A stretch of DNA of 46,577 nt from positions 1 to 46,577 of the forward strand of contig CAZYAD010000009.1 of NCBI GenBank assembly GCA_964646225.1, written 5' to 3'. Shown here piece after piece: positions 15,415-23,392 of this stretch. Position numbers and translations under genes: made by a program. Source of the DNA: UBA4644 sp964646225 (GTDB taxonomy: Bacteria; Bacillota; Clostridia; Oscillospirales; Butyricicoccaceae). How positions within the stretch are numbered: the stretch's first letter is position 1; every line of letters starts with the position of its first letter. The notes beneath the pieces were generated by a model that was given only the letters and a program-made list of their open reading frames with translations, was not told the DNA's origin and did not search any database.

Positions 15415-16782
15415 TTATTTTCCCACACAAAAGCGACTGAAGATCTCGTGGGCCAGGTCGGCATCGGCGGTTTCGCCGGTGATCTGCCCCAGAAGGTTCA
15501 CCGCCCGCTCGGCGTCCAGCAAAAAGGCATCGGCCGTCATGCCCTCCCTGGCAGAGTCCAGAGCGTCCTGCAGGGTGTCGGCAGCCTCCTCCAGCAGACG
15601 CGCCTGCCGGGCCGAGGTGATGAGCACCTCTCCGGCCTGGGGAGCCAGACCCGCCAGCCACCGGGCCAGCTTCTCCACTTGTCCGTGTTTTGCGGACAAA
15701 CTGAATACCTGCTCCCAGTGCTCCCGCTGGCAAAGCCTGCGGCTCCAGTCCGGCAGCTCGGACACCAGATCCCGCTTATTCAGCACCAGAACCGGCTTTT
15801 CGCACAGGGGCACCAGCGACAGGGCATCCTCATCCTCCCGGGTCAGCGGCCCGGAGACATCCAGCACAAACAGCACCGCCTGGGCGCTTTTGGCTGCCTG
15901 TCGGGCCCGATCTACCCCCATTTGTTCGGCTTTGGAGTCGCTTTTCCGCAGTCCGGCGGTGTCCAGAATGCGAATGGGTGCGCCGCCGCAGGAGATCACC
16001 TGCTCCAGCACATCCCGGGTGGTGCCGGCCTCGTCGGTGACGATGGCCCGTTCGGATCCGGCCAGCGCATTGAACAGAGAGCTTTTTCCGGCGTTGGGCT
16101 TGCCGATGATGGCCACCGGCACCCCCTCACGTACCAGGTGTCCCCGATCAAAGCCCTGTCGAAGCGTTCGTAAATCGCGCACAACCCGGGTCAGCACCTC
16201 CACGGCGTTTTGATAATCAAAAGGCTCCAGCTCCTCGTCGGTGTAGTCACACACGGCATAGAAGTGGGAAAGCAGCGCCAGCGCCTCCTCCCGGAGGGCC
16301 CGGACGCGGCCGCCCACGCTGCCCTCCAGCTGGGCCACGGCGGCCTTTGCCCCCAGCTCAGACTGGGAATGAATCAGGTCGGCCACCGCTTCGGCCTCGG
16401 TCAGATCCAGCCGCCCGGCCAGAAAGGCCCGCTTGGTATATTCCCCAGGCGGCGCGGGAACGGCGCCGCAGGCGTAGCAGTGCTCCAGCAGGGCGGCCAT
16501 CACCGCCTGAGAGCCGTGACAGTAGATCTCGGCAAGATCCTCCCCGGTGTAGGAGTTGGGGCCGGGAAAGATGCAGGCCAGGCAGAGATCCACCGTGGCA
16601 CCGTCCCTTGCCAGCGCCCGACCATAGTGCATGGCGCGGGGCCGTCGTTGGCTCACCGGCAGGCCGCTCCTGGGCTGAAAGACCCGATCCAGCACCGAAA
16701 AGGCCTCCGGCCCGGACAGGCGCAGGATGGAAATGGCACAGGGCATACTTCCGCTGGAACAGGCAGCGATGGTGGACGGCAT
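15415..16782 (-). CDS. mnmE: tRNA modification GTPase MnmE (TrmE)
   Basis: 455 aa from ATG 16782 (MPSTIAACSSG, the family start); an ATG 8 codons upstream is possible but leaves no ribosome-binding site, whereas GGGAG lies 8 bases before 16782. The N-terminal tetrahydrofolate-binding domain is followed by a G domain with GKPNAGKSSLFNAL, DTAGL and NKRD, and the C-terminal catalytic motif FCVGK ends the protein. It partners with MnmG in wobble-uridine modification. In many Firmicutes mnmE sits immediately upstream of mnmG on the same strand; here it is inverted and displaced by rsmG. Confidence 0.97.
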   Translation of the reverse strand: MPSTIAACSSGSMPCAISILRLSGPEAFSVLDRVFQPRSGLPVSQRRPRAMHYGRALARDGATVDLCLACIFPGPNSYTGEDLAEIYCHGSQAVMAALLEHCYACGAVPAPPGEYTKRAFLAGRLDLTEAEAVADLIHSQSELGAKAAVAQLEGSVGGRVRALREEALALLSHFYAVCDYTDEELEPFDYQNAVEVLTRVVRDLRTLRQGFDRGHLVREGVPVAIIGKPNAGKSSLFNALAGSERAIVTDEAGTTRDVLEQVISCGGAPIRILDTAGLRKSDSKAEQMGVDRARQAAKSAQAVLFVLDVSGPLTREDEDALSLVPLCEKPVLVLNKRDLVSELPDWSRRLCQREHWEQVFSLSAKHGQVEKLARWLAGLAPQAGEVLITSARQARLLEEAADTLQDALDSAREGMTADAFLLDAERAVNLLGQITGETADADLAHEIFSRFCVGK

Positions 16783-16831
16783 AAAAAGGGCTCCCTTCGG
16801 CGGCACAAAGGCGCAAAGTTCTTTTTTTTAA

Positions 16832-16837
16832 ATCATA
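16832..16837 (-). promoter_or_regulatory. Possible mnmE promoter (-10 TATGAT)
   Basis: On the minus strand TATGAT lies about 50 bases before the mnmE start. The -35 is not clear. Confidence 0.35.
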
Positions 16838-16872
16838 TCACAAATCTTTGTCTTTGGGAACCGGTCAGACGG

Positions 16873-16900
16873 TTGCTTTTTGCGAAAAAATCATTATAAT
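16873..16900 (+). promoter_or_regulatory. mscL promoter
   Basis: TTGCTT (16873-16878), 16-base spacer, perfect TATAAT (16895-16900), about 40 bases before the mscL start. Confidence 0.7.
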
Positions 16901-16941
16901 TTGTCATGGAAGTCCGATTTTGACCATTTGGAGGGGTTGTT

Positions 16942-17337
16942 GTGAAGAAATTCTTTTCTGAGTTCAAGACCTTTATTGCCCGGGGAAATGTCATCGACAT
17001 GGCCGTGGGCGTCATCGTGGGCGGCGCGTTCAGCACGGTGTCCTCGTCGGTGATCAACAATGTGCTGATGCCCTTTTTGGGGATGTTCCTGGGCGGTGTG
17101 GATTTCTCCTCCTGGGCCATACAGCTGCCCAACCTGTTTGGCGGCGAGTCTATTCCCATGAACATCGGCCTGTTTATCAACGATGTGGTGAACTTTTTGG
17201 TGCTGGCCTTCTGTGTGTTTATCATGGTGCGTGCCATGAACCGCATGAAGAAGAAGGAGGAGCCCAAGGCAGAGGAGCCTAAGCCCGACCCGCAGGTGGA
17301 GCTGCTGACCGAGATCCGCGATCTGCTGAAAAAGTAA
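16942..17337 (+). CDS. mscL: Large-conductance mechanosensitive channel MscL
   Basis: 131 aa from a GTG at 16942 with GGAGGGG eight bases upstream. It has the amphipathic N-terminal helix (MKKFFSEFKTFIARGNVIDMA), TM1 (VGVIVGGAFSTVSSSVINNV), a periplasmic loop, TM2 (VNFLVLAFCVFIMV) and a charged cytoplasmic helix. It forms a pentameric pore that opens under membrane tension to release solutes in hypo-osmotic shock. It is a single-gene unit with its own promoter and terminator. Confidence 0.96.
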   Translation: MKKFFSEFKTFIARGNVIDMAVGVIVGGAFSTVSSSVINNVLMPFLGMFLGGVDFSSWAIQLPNLFGGESIPMNIGLFINDVVNFLVLAFCVFIMVRAMNRMKKKEEPKAEEPKPDPQVELLTEIRDLLKK

Positions 17338-17360
17338 ATATAAAGACTGCAAATGCGGAA

Positions 17361-17385
17361 AAAAGCGCCTGACGGCGCTTTTCAG
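17361..17385 (+). terminator. mscL terminator (hairpin 1 of the array)
   Basis: AAAAGCGCC-TGAC-GGCGCTTTT, 9-bp stem ending in T4, 24 bases after the mscL stop. Confidence 0.8.
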
Positions 17386-17574
17386 CTTGTCAAAAAGCCA
17401 AAGCTGATGTTCTGTCAGCTTTGCTTATCAATTTGTTTTTGGCCGTGATCTGTGTGATCATGGTGAAAAACACCTTGGCCCGCCGGATTTTCCGCAGAAA
17501 ATCCGGCGAAAGCCGGCCCGCAGGCCGGAGCCAAACCTGTCAAAGAATCCAGAAAGCGGTTCTTTGACAGTCTC

Positions 17575-17599
17575 AAAAGCGCCGTCAGGCGCTTTTTTT
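17575..17599. terminator. Terminator-like hairpin 6 of the array
   Basis: AAAAGCGCC-GTCA-GGCGCTTTT followed by TTT. On the plus strand it is a strong terminator; read on the minus strand it ends in TTTT and could stop the MATE transcript from 17661. Confidence 0.75.
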
Positions 17600-17660
17600 G
17601 TTGGGTTATGGAGGTTGGCTGCGAGAAGCTTGCCCGTTTTCCAACAGTGTCAAACCGGGC

Positions 17661-19031
17661 TTATTCGGTTTTCAGCTGTCGGCGGATGGGCGCGAAGCGC
17701 GTGTAATATATCACAAAGATCATGCTGGTGATGAGCCAGCTGATGGGATAACAGGCCCCCAGCGCGTTGATCCCCTGCCACGGAAGATGAGGGTAGATCG
17801 CCAGTACCCACAGCGACCGGAAGCCGCACACTCCCACGGCAAGGATCAGGGTGGGGGTCAGGCTGTCGCCCACTGCACGCAGGGCAGAGGGAATTACCGA
17901 GATGCACACATAAAGGAAAAAGTATTTCACCTGAAACCGGACGATATCCTCCGCCAGCGCCAGCACCTGCGGATCGTCAGAAAACAGCAGTCCCAGCGGT
18001 GTCCGCAGCAGATACAGGGCGACAGAGATCACAAAGGTCATCCCCATCCCCATGGCCAGACAAACCCGCACGCCCTTTTTCACCCGGTCGTACTTCCGCG
18101 CACCGTAATTCTGGGCGATAAAGGTGGTGACAGCGATGCCGAAGGATTCGATCACCATCCAGTAGATGGAATTGGCCTTGTCATAGACCGTCCAGGCGGC
18201 GATGGTCATGGTGCCGAAGTCGTTGACTCCCGCCTGCATGATCAGGTTGGCCACGCCGTACATCACCGAAGAAAGCCCGGCGGGCAGGCCGATGCGGATA
18301 ATCAGGCCCAGCTGGTCGGGATCCAAGCGGAGTTTTTTCACATGGATGTGGAACATTTCGCCCTTGCGGTGTACCAGCCACAGCACCAGCAGGCCGCTGA
18401 TCAGCTGGCTCAGAATGGTGGCCAGGGCGGCACCGGCGGTGGCCATTTGCAGGACGGCCACCATCAGCACGTCCAAAGCGATGTTCAGCACCGTACAGAA
18501 GGCCAGCACATACAGCGGGCCGCGGCTGTCACCAATGGCTCGGAGGATGCCGCTGCCGATGTTGAACAGCAGGTTGCCGATGGTCCCGGCGAAAAAGATC
18601 CGCAGGTAGGGGACGGCAAAGACCATCACATCCTCCGGCGTGTTCAGCAGCTGCAGCATCCAGGGGGTCAGGGCCACGCCCAGAACTGTCAGAAGCACGC
18701 CGCCGGCCAGCGACAGGGCAATGGAGGTATGGACGGCCCGGTTGATCTCGTCCCGATCGCCTGCGCCGAAATACTGGGAGATCAGCACGGTGGCACCGGA
18801 GGACAGGCCGGTGAAAAAGCCGATGAGCAGGCTGATGATGGTATTGGTGGTGCCGCCCACCGCAGAAAGGGCCGCAGGGCCTACAAACCGCCCCACCACC
18901 ATAGCGTCGGCAGTGTTGTACAGCTGCTGCAAAAAGGCTCCCGCCAGAATGGGCAGGAAAAACAGCAGCAGCTGCTGCCAGATCACACCCTCGGTGATGC
19001 CGTTAACCCGTTGTTGTTGGTTTTTCGTCAT
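17661..19031 (-). CDS. MATE family multidrug/sodium antiporter
   Basis: 456 aa from ATG 19031, with GGAGG eight bases upstream; a longer 476-aa reading lacks a ribosome-binding site. Start WQQLLLFFLPILAGAFLQQLYNTADAMVVGRFVG is the typical MATE first helix pair, and about 12 membrane helices follow in two similar halves (second half from about residue 230). MATE proteins expel cationic drugs or metabolites using Na+ or H+ gradients; the substrate cannot be told from sequence. The upstream region carries a DnaA-box triplet. Confidence 0.92.
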   Translation of the reverse strand: MTKNQQQRVNGITEGVIWQQLLLFFLPILAGAFLQQLYNTADAMVVGRFVGPAALSAVGGTTNTIISLLIGFFTGLSSGATVLISQYFGAGDRDEINRAVHTSIALSLAGGVLLTVLGVALTPWMLQLLNTPEDVMVFAVPYLRIFFAGTIGNLLFNIGSGILRAIGDSRGPLYVLAFCTVLNIALDVLMVAVLQMATAGAALATILSQLISGLLVLWLVHRKGEMFHIHVKKLRLDPDQLGLIIRIGLPAGLSSVMYGVANLIMQAGVNDFGTMTIAAWTVYDKANSIYWMVIESFGIAVTTFIAQNYGARKYDRVKKGVRVCLAMGMGMTFVISVALYLLRTPLGLLFSDDPQVLALAEDIVRFQVKYFFLYVCISVIPSALRAVGDSLTPTLILAVGVCGFRSLWVLAIYPHLPWQGINALGACYPISWLITSMIFVIYYTRFAPIRRQLKTE

Positions 19032-19109
19032 TTGAAACGCCTCCGTTTTGGAAAGACCACAATATCTATGGCTCTTTTTTCGCATCGACACATTTTATGG
19101 TTGAATTTC

Positions 19110-19139
19110 TGTGGGAAACTCTGTGGAAAATGTGAAAAA
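19110..19139 (-). promoter_or_regulatory. Cluster of three DnaA-box-like 9-mers
   Basis: On the minus strand, in the same orientation: TTTTTCACA (19131-19139), TTTTCCACA (19122-19130) and TTTCCCACA (19110-19118). The first two are directly adjacent. They lie between the MATE gene and ylmH, about 15 kb from oriC. Possible DnaA-controlled promoter or titration site. Confidence 0.45.
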
Positions 19140-19178
19140 CTATTTGTAATATCGGCAGGGGAGGGGATGATTTTCCGC

Positions 19179-19928
19179 TCACCAGATCCGCACCGACACC
19201 CGCAGGCGGCCCTTTTTGGTCTCCCGCAGCGCCCCCTCGTACCGGAAGCGGCCCCGGTGCCGCACCGACACCAGCGTTCCCTCCTTCAGCGGGTGGGCGG
19301 CGCTTTCGGTGAGCCGTCCGTCCAGAAACACCAGCCCCTTTTCCAGCAACTCCTGAGCCTCTGACCGGGAGAGCCGCCAGACGGCGGCGATGAGGGCGTC
19401 CAACCGCTCCGATGCCACCACCAGCTCCGTGGGCTCCGGCGGGACGGACAGCACCTCCGGCGGGTCACATTCGGTACAGCTCACCGTGGTGCGGGCCACT
19501 TGGGTCAGGCTGTCCCGGATAAAAGGCAGGATCTCCGCCAGACAGAACAGGTAGGCATCGCCCTCTGTCAGCTGGATGTCTCCCAGCAGCCGACGCTCCA
19601 GCCCGAGGCTCATCAGCGCCCCCAGAAAATCCCGGTGGGTCAGGGACTGGGCAAATTTTTTTGCGACAGGGGAGATGCGCAGACAGCGGATCGGGCTTTC
19701 CGGCGGGTAGCCCAGGGATTCCTCGCTGCCAAAGCAGGCGACACAGCGCTCTGCGCCGTCATAACCGCCCATCCGACAAACGGGGACGGGCAGCTGTCCT
19801 GCCTGTCGCAGCAGCACATCCTGCTCCGCCGGTGCGAGAAATTGGGTGAAGGTATACCGGCTCCGGCTGTCGGCCCGGGCGGCCAGCTCGGAAAATCGCT
19901 TTTGCAGCTGTCGGATGTCCTCGTCCAT
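19179..19928 (-). CDS. ylmH: S4-domain RNA-binding protein, YlmH family
   Basis: 249 aa from ATG 19928 (MDEDIRQLQKRFSELAARAD); an upstream ATG at 19964 lies on the opposite promoter and lacks a ribosome-binding site. The N-terminal two thirds match the YlmH module (YTFTQFLAPAEQDVL, GGYDGAERCVACF), and the C-terminal S4 domain is SERLDALIAAVWRLSRSEAQ followed by GLVFLDGRL and GTLVSVRHRGRFRYEG. YlmH proteins bind RNA and have been linked to ribosome quality control and to division clusters in Gram-positives. Here it stands alone between two MATE genes rather than beside divIVA. Confidence 0.9.
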   Translation of the reverse strand: MDEDIRQLQKRFSELAARADSRSRYTFTQFLAPAEQDVLLRQAGQLPVPVCRMGGYDGAERCVACFGSEESLGYPPESPIRCLRISPVAKKFAQSLTHRDFLGALMSLGLERRLLGDIQLTEGDAYLFCLAEILPFIRDSLTQVARTTVSCTECDPPEVLSVPPEPTELVVASERLDALIAAVWRLSRSEAQELLEKGLVFLDGRLTESAAHPLKEGTLVSVRHRGRFRYEGALRETKKGRLRVSVRIW

Positions 19929-19957
19929 GTCTGATCTTCGCCGTCCTTCCAGAAAAT

Positions 19958-19986
19958 TTGACATTTGATTTTATTATCTCTATAAT
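19958..19986 (+). promoter_or_regulatory. Consensus sigma-A promoter for the second MATE gene
   Basis: Perfect TTGACA (19958-19963), exact 17-base spacer, perfect TATAAT (19981-19986). It is the best promoter in the window and predicts strong constitutive transcription unless repressed. Confidence 0.9.
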
Positions 19987-20035
19987 AGAAAAGATGTCAA
20001 CTAAATTTTTTGAATATCAGGAAAGGATCCCAAAA

Positions 20036-21400
20036 ATGAGCGAAAAAACCAATCAAACCTCCGAAAATCGCATGGGTACAGAGCCGATCAACCGGCTGCT
20101 GTTCAGCATGGCGATTCCTATGATGCTCTCCATGATGGTGCAGGCCCTGTACAATGTGGTGGACAGCATCTTTGTGGCCCAGATCTCCGAGGACGCCCTT
20201 ACCGCGGTCTCGCTGGGCTTCCCCATGCAGAATCTGGTCATTGCCTTTGCTACCGGCCTTGGCGTAGGTATCAATTCGCTGCTCTCCCGTTCTCTGGGAG
20301 AGAAGAACCAGAGCATGGTAAATCAGTCCTCCCGTCAGGGTCTGTTTCTGGAAATGTGCGTTGCCGTGATCTTCATGCTGATCGGTCTGTTCGGCTCGGG
20401 CATGTTTATCCGTTCCCAGACCGACAGCGCTGTCATCGCGGAATACGGTATTACCTATCTGCGGATCTGTATCGGGATCTGCCCCTTCTGCTTCCTCTCT
20501 GTGTTTTATGAGCGGATGCTCCAGGCCACCGGCAAGACCAAGCTTTCCATGGTGGCGCAGATGGTGGGCGCCGTTGTCAACATCATCTTTGACCCCATTA
20601 TGATCTTTGTCTTTGACTGGGGCGTGGCCGGCGCGGCCATTGCCACCGTTTTTGGCCAGTTCTGCGGCGCCATGACCGGTATGTTCCTGCATCACAAGTA
20701 TAATCAGGAGATCCACCTGACCCTGAAGGGCTTCCGCCCCAACGGCGGCGTCATCCGCACCATTCTGGGAGTGGGCGTCCCCTCCATCATCATGGCCTCC
20801 ATCGGCTCGGTGATGACCTATTGCATGAACCGCATCCTCAACGGTTTCACCTCTACCGCCGTGGCGGTGTTCGGCGTGTACTTCAAGCTGCAAAGCTTCA
20901 TCTTCATGCCGGTGTTCGGTCTGAACAACGCCATTGTTCCCATCATCGCCTACAACTATGGCGCACGGCGTCCCCGGCGGATGCGGGAGACCATCCGGTT
21001 GGCGGTGGTGGTGGCGGTGTGCATCATGCTGTGCGGCTTTGCTCTGATGCAGCTGATCCCGCAGGTGTTCCTGGGCTTCTTTGACGCCAGCGCCGATATG
21101 CTGGCCATCGGTGTGCCTGCGCTGCGGACTATTTCCATCTCCTTCCTGGCAGCCGGAGCCTGCATTATCCTCGGCTCCACCTTCCAGGCGCTGGGCAAGG
21201 GCATCTACAGCATGTGCGTCTCTATCGCCCGCCAGCTGGTGGTGCTCGTCCCTGTGGCCTGGCTGCTGAGCAAGACCGGCCAGCTCAGCGCCGTGTGGTG
21301 GGCCTTCCCCATCGCCGAGATCATGGGCGTGATCTGCACAGTGGTCTTCTTCCTCCACCTGAACCGGACCATCATCAAGCCCCTGGAGCGGAGCGTCTGA
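20036..21400 (+). CDS. MATE family efflux transporter
   Basis: 454 aa from ATG 20036, which follows AGGAAAGGA; translating from 19958 would start inside the promoter. It contains the MATE start RLLFSMAIPMMLSMMVQALYNVVDSIFVAQI and about 12 helices. It differs clearly from the MATE protein at 17661, and resembles the MepA/DinF-like subgroup in its first helices; substrate unknown. It has a consensus promoter and its own terminator, so it is monocistronic. Confidence 0.92.
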   Translation: MSEKTNQTSENRMGTEPINRLLFSMAIPMMLSMMVQALYNVVDSIFVAQISEDALTAVSLGFPMQNLVIAFATGLGVGINSLLSRSLGEKNQSMVNQSSRQGLFLEMCVAVIFMLIGLFGSGMFIRSQTDSAVIAEYGITYLRICIGICPFCFLSVFYERMLQATGKTKLSMVAQMVGAVVNIIFDPIMIFVFDWGVAGAAIATVFGQFCGAMTGMFLHHKYNQEIHLTLKGFRPNGGVIRTILGVGVPSIIMASIGSVMTYCMNRILNGFTSTAVAVFGVYFKLQSFIFMPVFGLNNAIVPIIAYNYGARRPRRMRETIRLAVVVAVCIMLCGFALMQLIPQVFLGFFDASADMLAIGVPALRTISISFLAAGACIILGSTFQALGKGIYSMCVSIARQLVVLVPVAWLLSKTGQLSAVWWAFPIAEIMGVICTVVFFLHLNRTIIKPLERSV

Positions 21401-21427
21401 GCGCTGCATTCCGAGACATGGCTTTCT

Positions 21428-21455
21428 GCCCCCGAGTGATCGGGGGCATTTTTTA
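21428..21455 (+). terminator. MATE gene terminator
   Basis: GCCCCCGA-GTGA-TCGGGGGC followed by ATTTTTT, 27 bases after the stop. Confidence 0.92.
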
Positions 21456-21627
21456 TGCCCGGATTTTCGGCCCTGTCGTCCAAGCTGGCATCCTTTTGGC
21501 TGCTGATTTTGGCTCCATTCCTGAATTGAATCGAAATGATGCAGAAAAATACCGGCACGACCTGCAATTCGGATGGGTTTACCGAAAAAAGGAAGCGGCG
21601 AGGATCGCTCTGTTTCGTCAGCGGTGT

Positions 21628-21657
21628 TTGACAGCTTTTTCACCGATTTTGTGCTAT
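21628..21657 (+). promoter_or_regulatory. Probable noc promoter
   Basis: Perfect TTGACA (21628-21633), 18-base spacer, weak TGCTAT (21652-21657), just before noc. The preceding 170 bases hold no other feature I could support. Confidence 0.55.
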
Positions 21658-21687
21658 CCTGTGGAAAAGGGAAGGGAAGTGGAAAAA

Positions 21688-22488
21688 ATGGCACTGCCAT
21701 GGCGACAGCAGGCAAAGCAGCCACAGGAGTTCCGGCGCATCCCCCTGCGGCAGATCCGGAAAAATCCACGCCAGCCGCGGCGGGTGTTTGACGCACAGGC
21801 GCTGCAAACACTGGCCGACAGCATCCGGCAGTATGGCGTCATCACCCCCCTCACCGTGCGGGAGGTGGAGGAGGGCTACGAGCTGATTTCCGGAGAGCGG
21901 CGGCTGCGGGCAGCGGCCATGGCGGGGCTGGCCGTCGTGCCCTGCTACATTGTGGAGGTATCCGACCGTGAGAGTGCCCTGATGGCGTTGCTGGAAAATT
22001 TGCAGCGGCAGGATCTGGACTGCTTTGAGGAGGCGCTTTTTTTGCGACGGCTGTGCGCAGAGTTTCACCTGACCCAGCAGGAGGCAGCACAGCGCATCGG
22101 CAAGACCCAGAGCGCTGTGGCAAACAAGCTGCGGCTGCTGAAGCTCAGCCCACAGACGGTGGAGCTGGTGCGGCGTTATGAGCTGACCGAGCGCCACGCC
22201 CGGGCGCTTTTGCAGCTGGATGAGGAGCCCCGCAGGCAGGAGGCCGCCCGGCAGATGGGGCAGAGGCACATGACGGTGGCACAGGCCGAAGCCTATGTCC
22301 GCCGCCTGCTGGAGGAGCATCCCCGGCCACGGCGGCAGGGACTGCTGCGGGATGTGCGGCTGTTTTGCAATACGGTGGAGCGGGCGGTGGGGCTGCTGCG
22401 GGAATGCGGTATGGATCCCCGACTGGAGCAGACCCGGGAAGGGGAGACTCTGGTGGTCACCATCCGCATCCCGGACAGCGCAAAATGA
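21688..22488 (+). CDS. noc: Nucleoid occlusion protein Noc (ParB family)
   Basis: 266 aa from ATG 21688 with GGAAGG upstream; a GTG at 21661 is an alternative. The ParB/Srx CTPase domain has the GERRLRAAAMAG box and the ENLQRQDL box, followed by a helix-turn-helix with GKTQSAVANKLRLLKL and ELTERHARALLQL. The Q-S-x-x-A-N-K and TERHARAL patterns are typical of Noc rather than ParB. Noc spreads on DNA and blocks Z-ring assembly over the nucleoid. It lies between a MATE gene and parA, the same order rsmG-noc-parA seen in Bacillus, apart from the inserted genes. The membrane-targeting N-terminus (MALPWRQQAKQ) is not obviously amphipathic. Confidence 0.87.
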   Translation: MALPWRQQAKQPQEFRRIPLRQIRKNPRQPRRVFDAQALQTLADSIRQYGVITPLTVREVEEGYELISGERRLRAAAMAGLAVVPCYIVEVSDRESALMALLENLQRQDLDCFEEALFLRRLCAEFHLTQQEAAQRIGKTQSAVANKLRLLKLSPQTVELVRRYELTERHARALLQLDEEPRRQEAARQMGQRHMTVAQAEAYVRRLLEEHPRPRRQGLLRDVRLFCNTVERAVGLLRECGMDPRLEQTREGETLVVTIRIPDSAK

Positions 22489-22491
22489 AAT

Positions 22492-22507
22492 TGTTTCATG
22501 TGAAACA
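22492..22507. promoter_or_regulatory. parS: parS-like site 1
   Basis: TGTTTCATGTGAAACA matches the parS palindrome TGTTTCACGTGAAACA at 15 of 16 positions. It lies 4 bases after the noc stop. Confidence 0.85.
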
Positions 22508-22509
22508 CA

Positions 22510-22550
22510 GCACTGTTTTTCGGCTTTGGCCGGGAAACAGTGCTTTTCTT
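22510..22550 (+). terminator. noc terminator
   Basis: Arms GCACTGTTT (22510-22518) and AAACAGTGC (22535-22543), with an inner CGGC/GCCG stem, then TTTTCTT. It sits exactly between the two parS sites. Confidence 0.85.
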
Positions 22551-22551
22551 A

Positions 22552-22567
22552 TGTTTCCCGTGAAACA
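22552..22567. promoter_or_regulatory. parS: parS-like site 2
   Basis: TGTTTCCCGTGAAACA, one mismatch from the parS consensus. It ends 5 bases before the parA -35, so ParB bound here could influence parA-parB transcription. Confidence 0.85.
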
Positions 22568-22571
22568 TTGC

Positions 22572-22600
22572 TTGCAATCCGGTCACGGCAAGTATATAAT
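22572..22600 (+). promoter_or_regulatory. parA-parB promoter
   Basis: TTGCAA (22572-22577), 17-base spacer, perfect TATAAT (22595-22600), 32 bases before parA. Confidence 0.8.
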
Positions 22601-22632
22601 AGAAATATCCCAACAGGAAAGGAGCGTGCGCC

Positions 22633-23391
22633 ATGGCAAAGATCATCGCCATCGCCAACCAAAAGGGCGGGGTAGGGAAGACCACCACCGCCGTCAATCT
22701 GGCCTGCTGTGTAGCCGCCCGGGGCAAACGGGTGCTGCTGTGTGATTTTGACCCCCAGGGAAACGCCAGCTCCGGCGTGGGCGTGGCCGCCCGGGAAGGC
22801 AAAAGCATCTATGATTGTATCGTTTCAGATGTTCCGGCCGCCGAGTGCCTGGTGCATACGAAATATTGCGATGTGCTGCCTGCCGATATCCGCCTTGCGG
22901 CGGCAGAGGTGGAACTGGCCGACCTTCCTCACCGGGAAAAGCGCCTGAAGCAGGCGCTGGACGGCGTCCGCGACCGCTACGACTATGTGTTCATCGACTG
23001 CCCTCCCAGTCTGGGACAGCTGACCGTCAATGCGCTCACCGCCTGTGACACCGTTCTGGTGCCCATGCAGTGCGAATATTATGCGCTGGAGGGCCTGAGC
23101 CAGCTGGTTTCTTCCATCCGGATGGTCAAGCGCTCCTCTAATCCCAAGGTGGACATCGAGGGCATCGTGCTGACCATGTATGACAGCCGCACCAATCTGA
23201 CCATTCAGGTAGCGGAGGAAGTGAAGAAATACTTCGGCGGAAAGGTCTTTAAGACGGTCATTCCCCGGAATGTGCGTCTTTCCGAGGCCCCCAGCCACGG
23301 TATGCCGGTGATCGCCTATGACCGGCTGTCCCGGGGCGCCGCTGCATATTCCGCTGTGGCCGATGAGTTTTTGAAGCGAGGAGGCAACTGA
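22633..23391 (+). CDS. parA: Chromosome partitioning ATPase ParA (Soj)
   Basis: 252 aa. Deviant Walker A KGGVGKTTT begins at residue 11, FDPQGNASSG and the IDCPPSLGQLT motifs follow. As the ATP-dependent DNA-binding partner of ParB it segregates origins, and in Bacillus it also regulates DnaA. GGAAAGGAG precedes the ATG at 22633. parB starts one base after its stop. Confidence 0.97.
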   Translation: MAKIIAIANQKGGVGKTTTAVNLACCVAARGKRVLLCDFDPQGNASSGVGVAAREGKSIYDCIVSDVPAAECLVHTKYCDVLPADIRLAAAEVELADLPHREKRLKQALDGVRDRYDYVFIDCPPSLGQLTVNALTACDTVLVPMQCEYYALEGLSQLVSSIRMVKRSSNPKVDIEGIVLTMYDSRTNLTIQVAEEVKKYFGGKVFKTVIPRNVRLSEAPSHGMPVIAYDRLSRGAAAYSAVADEFLKRGGN

Positions 23392-23392
23392 T

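Larger units (their letters stand above)
17361..17599. repeat. Array of six hairpins bounded by inverted copies of one terminator
   Basis: Six stem-loops occupy almost the whole mscL-MATE gap: 17361-17382 (9 bp), 17399-17423 (9 bp, CAAAGCTGA/TCAGCTTTG), 17481-17508 (12 bp around CGCA), 17513-17528 (6 bp around CGCA), 17537-17570 (11 bp, CTGTCAAAGAA/TTCTTTGACAG) and 17575-17596 (9 bp then T7). The first and last are exact reverse complements of each other over 22 bases. Between hairpins 2 and 3 a short open stretch could encode a hydrophobic peptide (LFLAVICVIMVKNTLA), possibly a gene remnant. No transposase is present. Confidence 0.7.

Noticed and set aside
17361..17599. CRISPR array
   Set aside because: The hairpins differ in sequence and spacing, with no direct repeat and spacer pattern and no cas genes.
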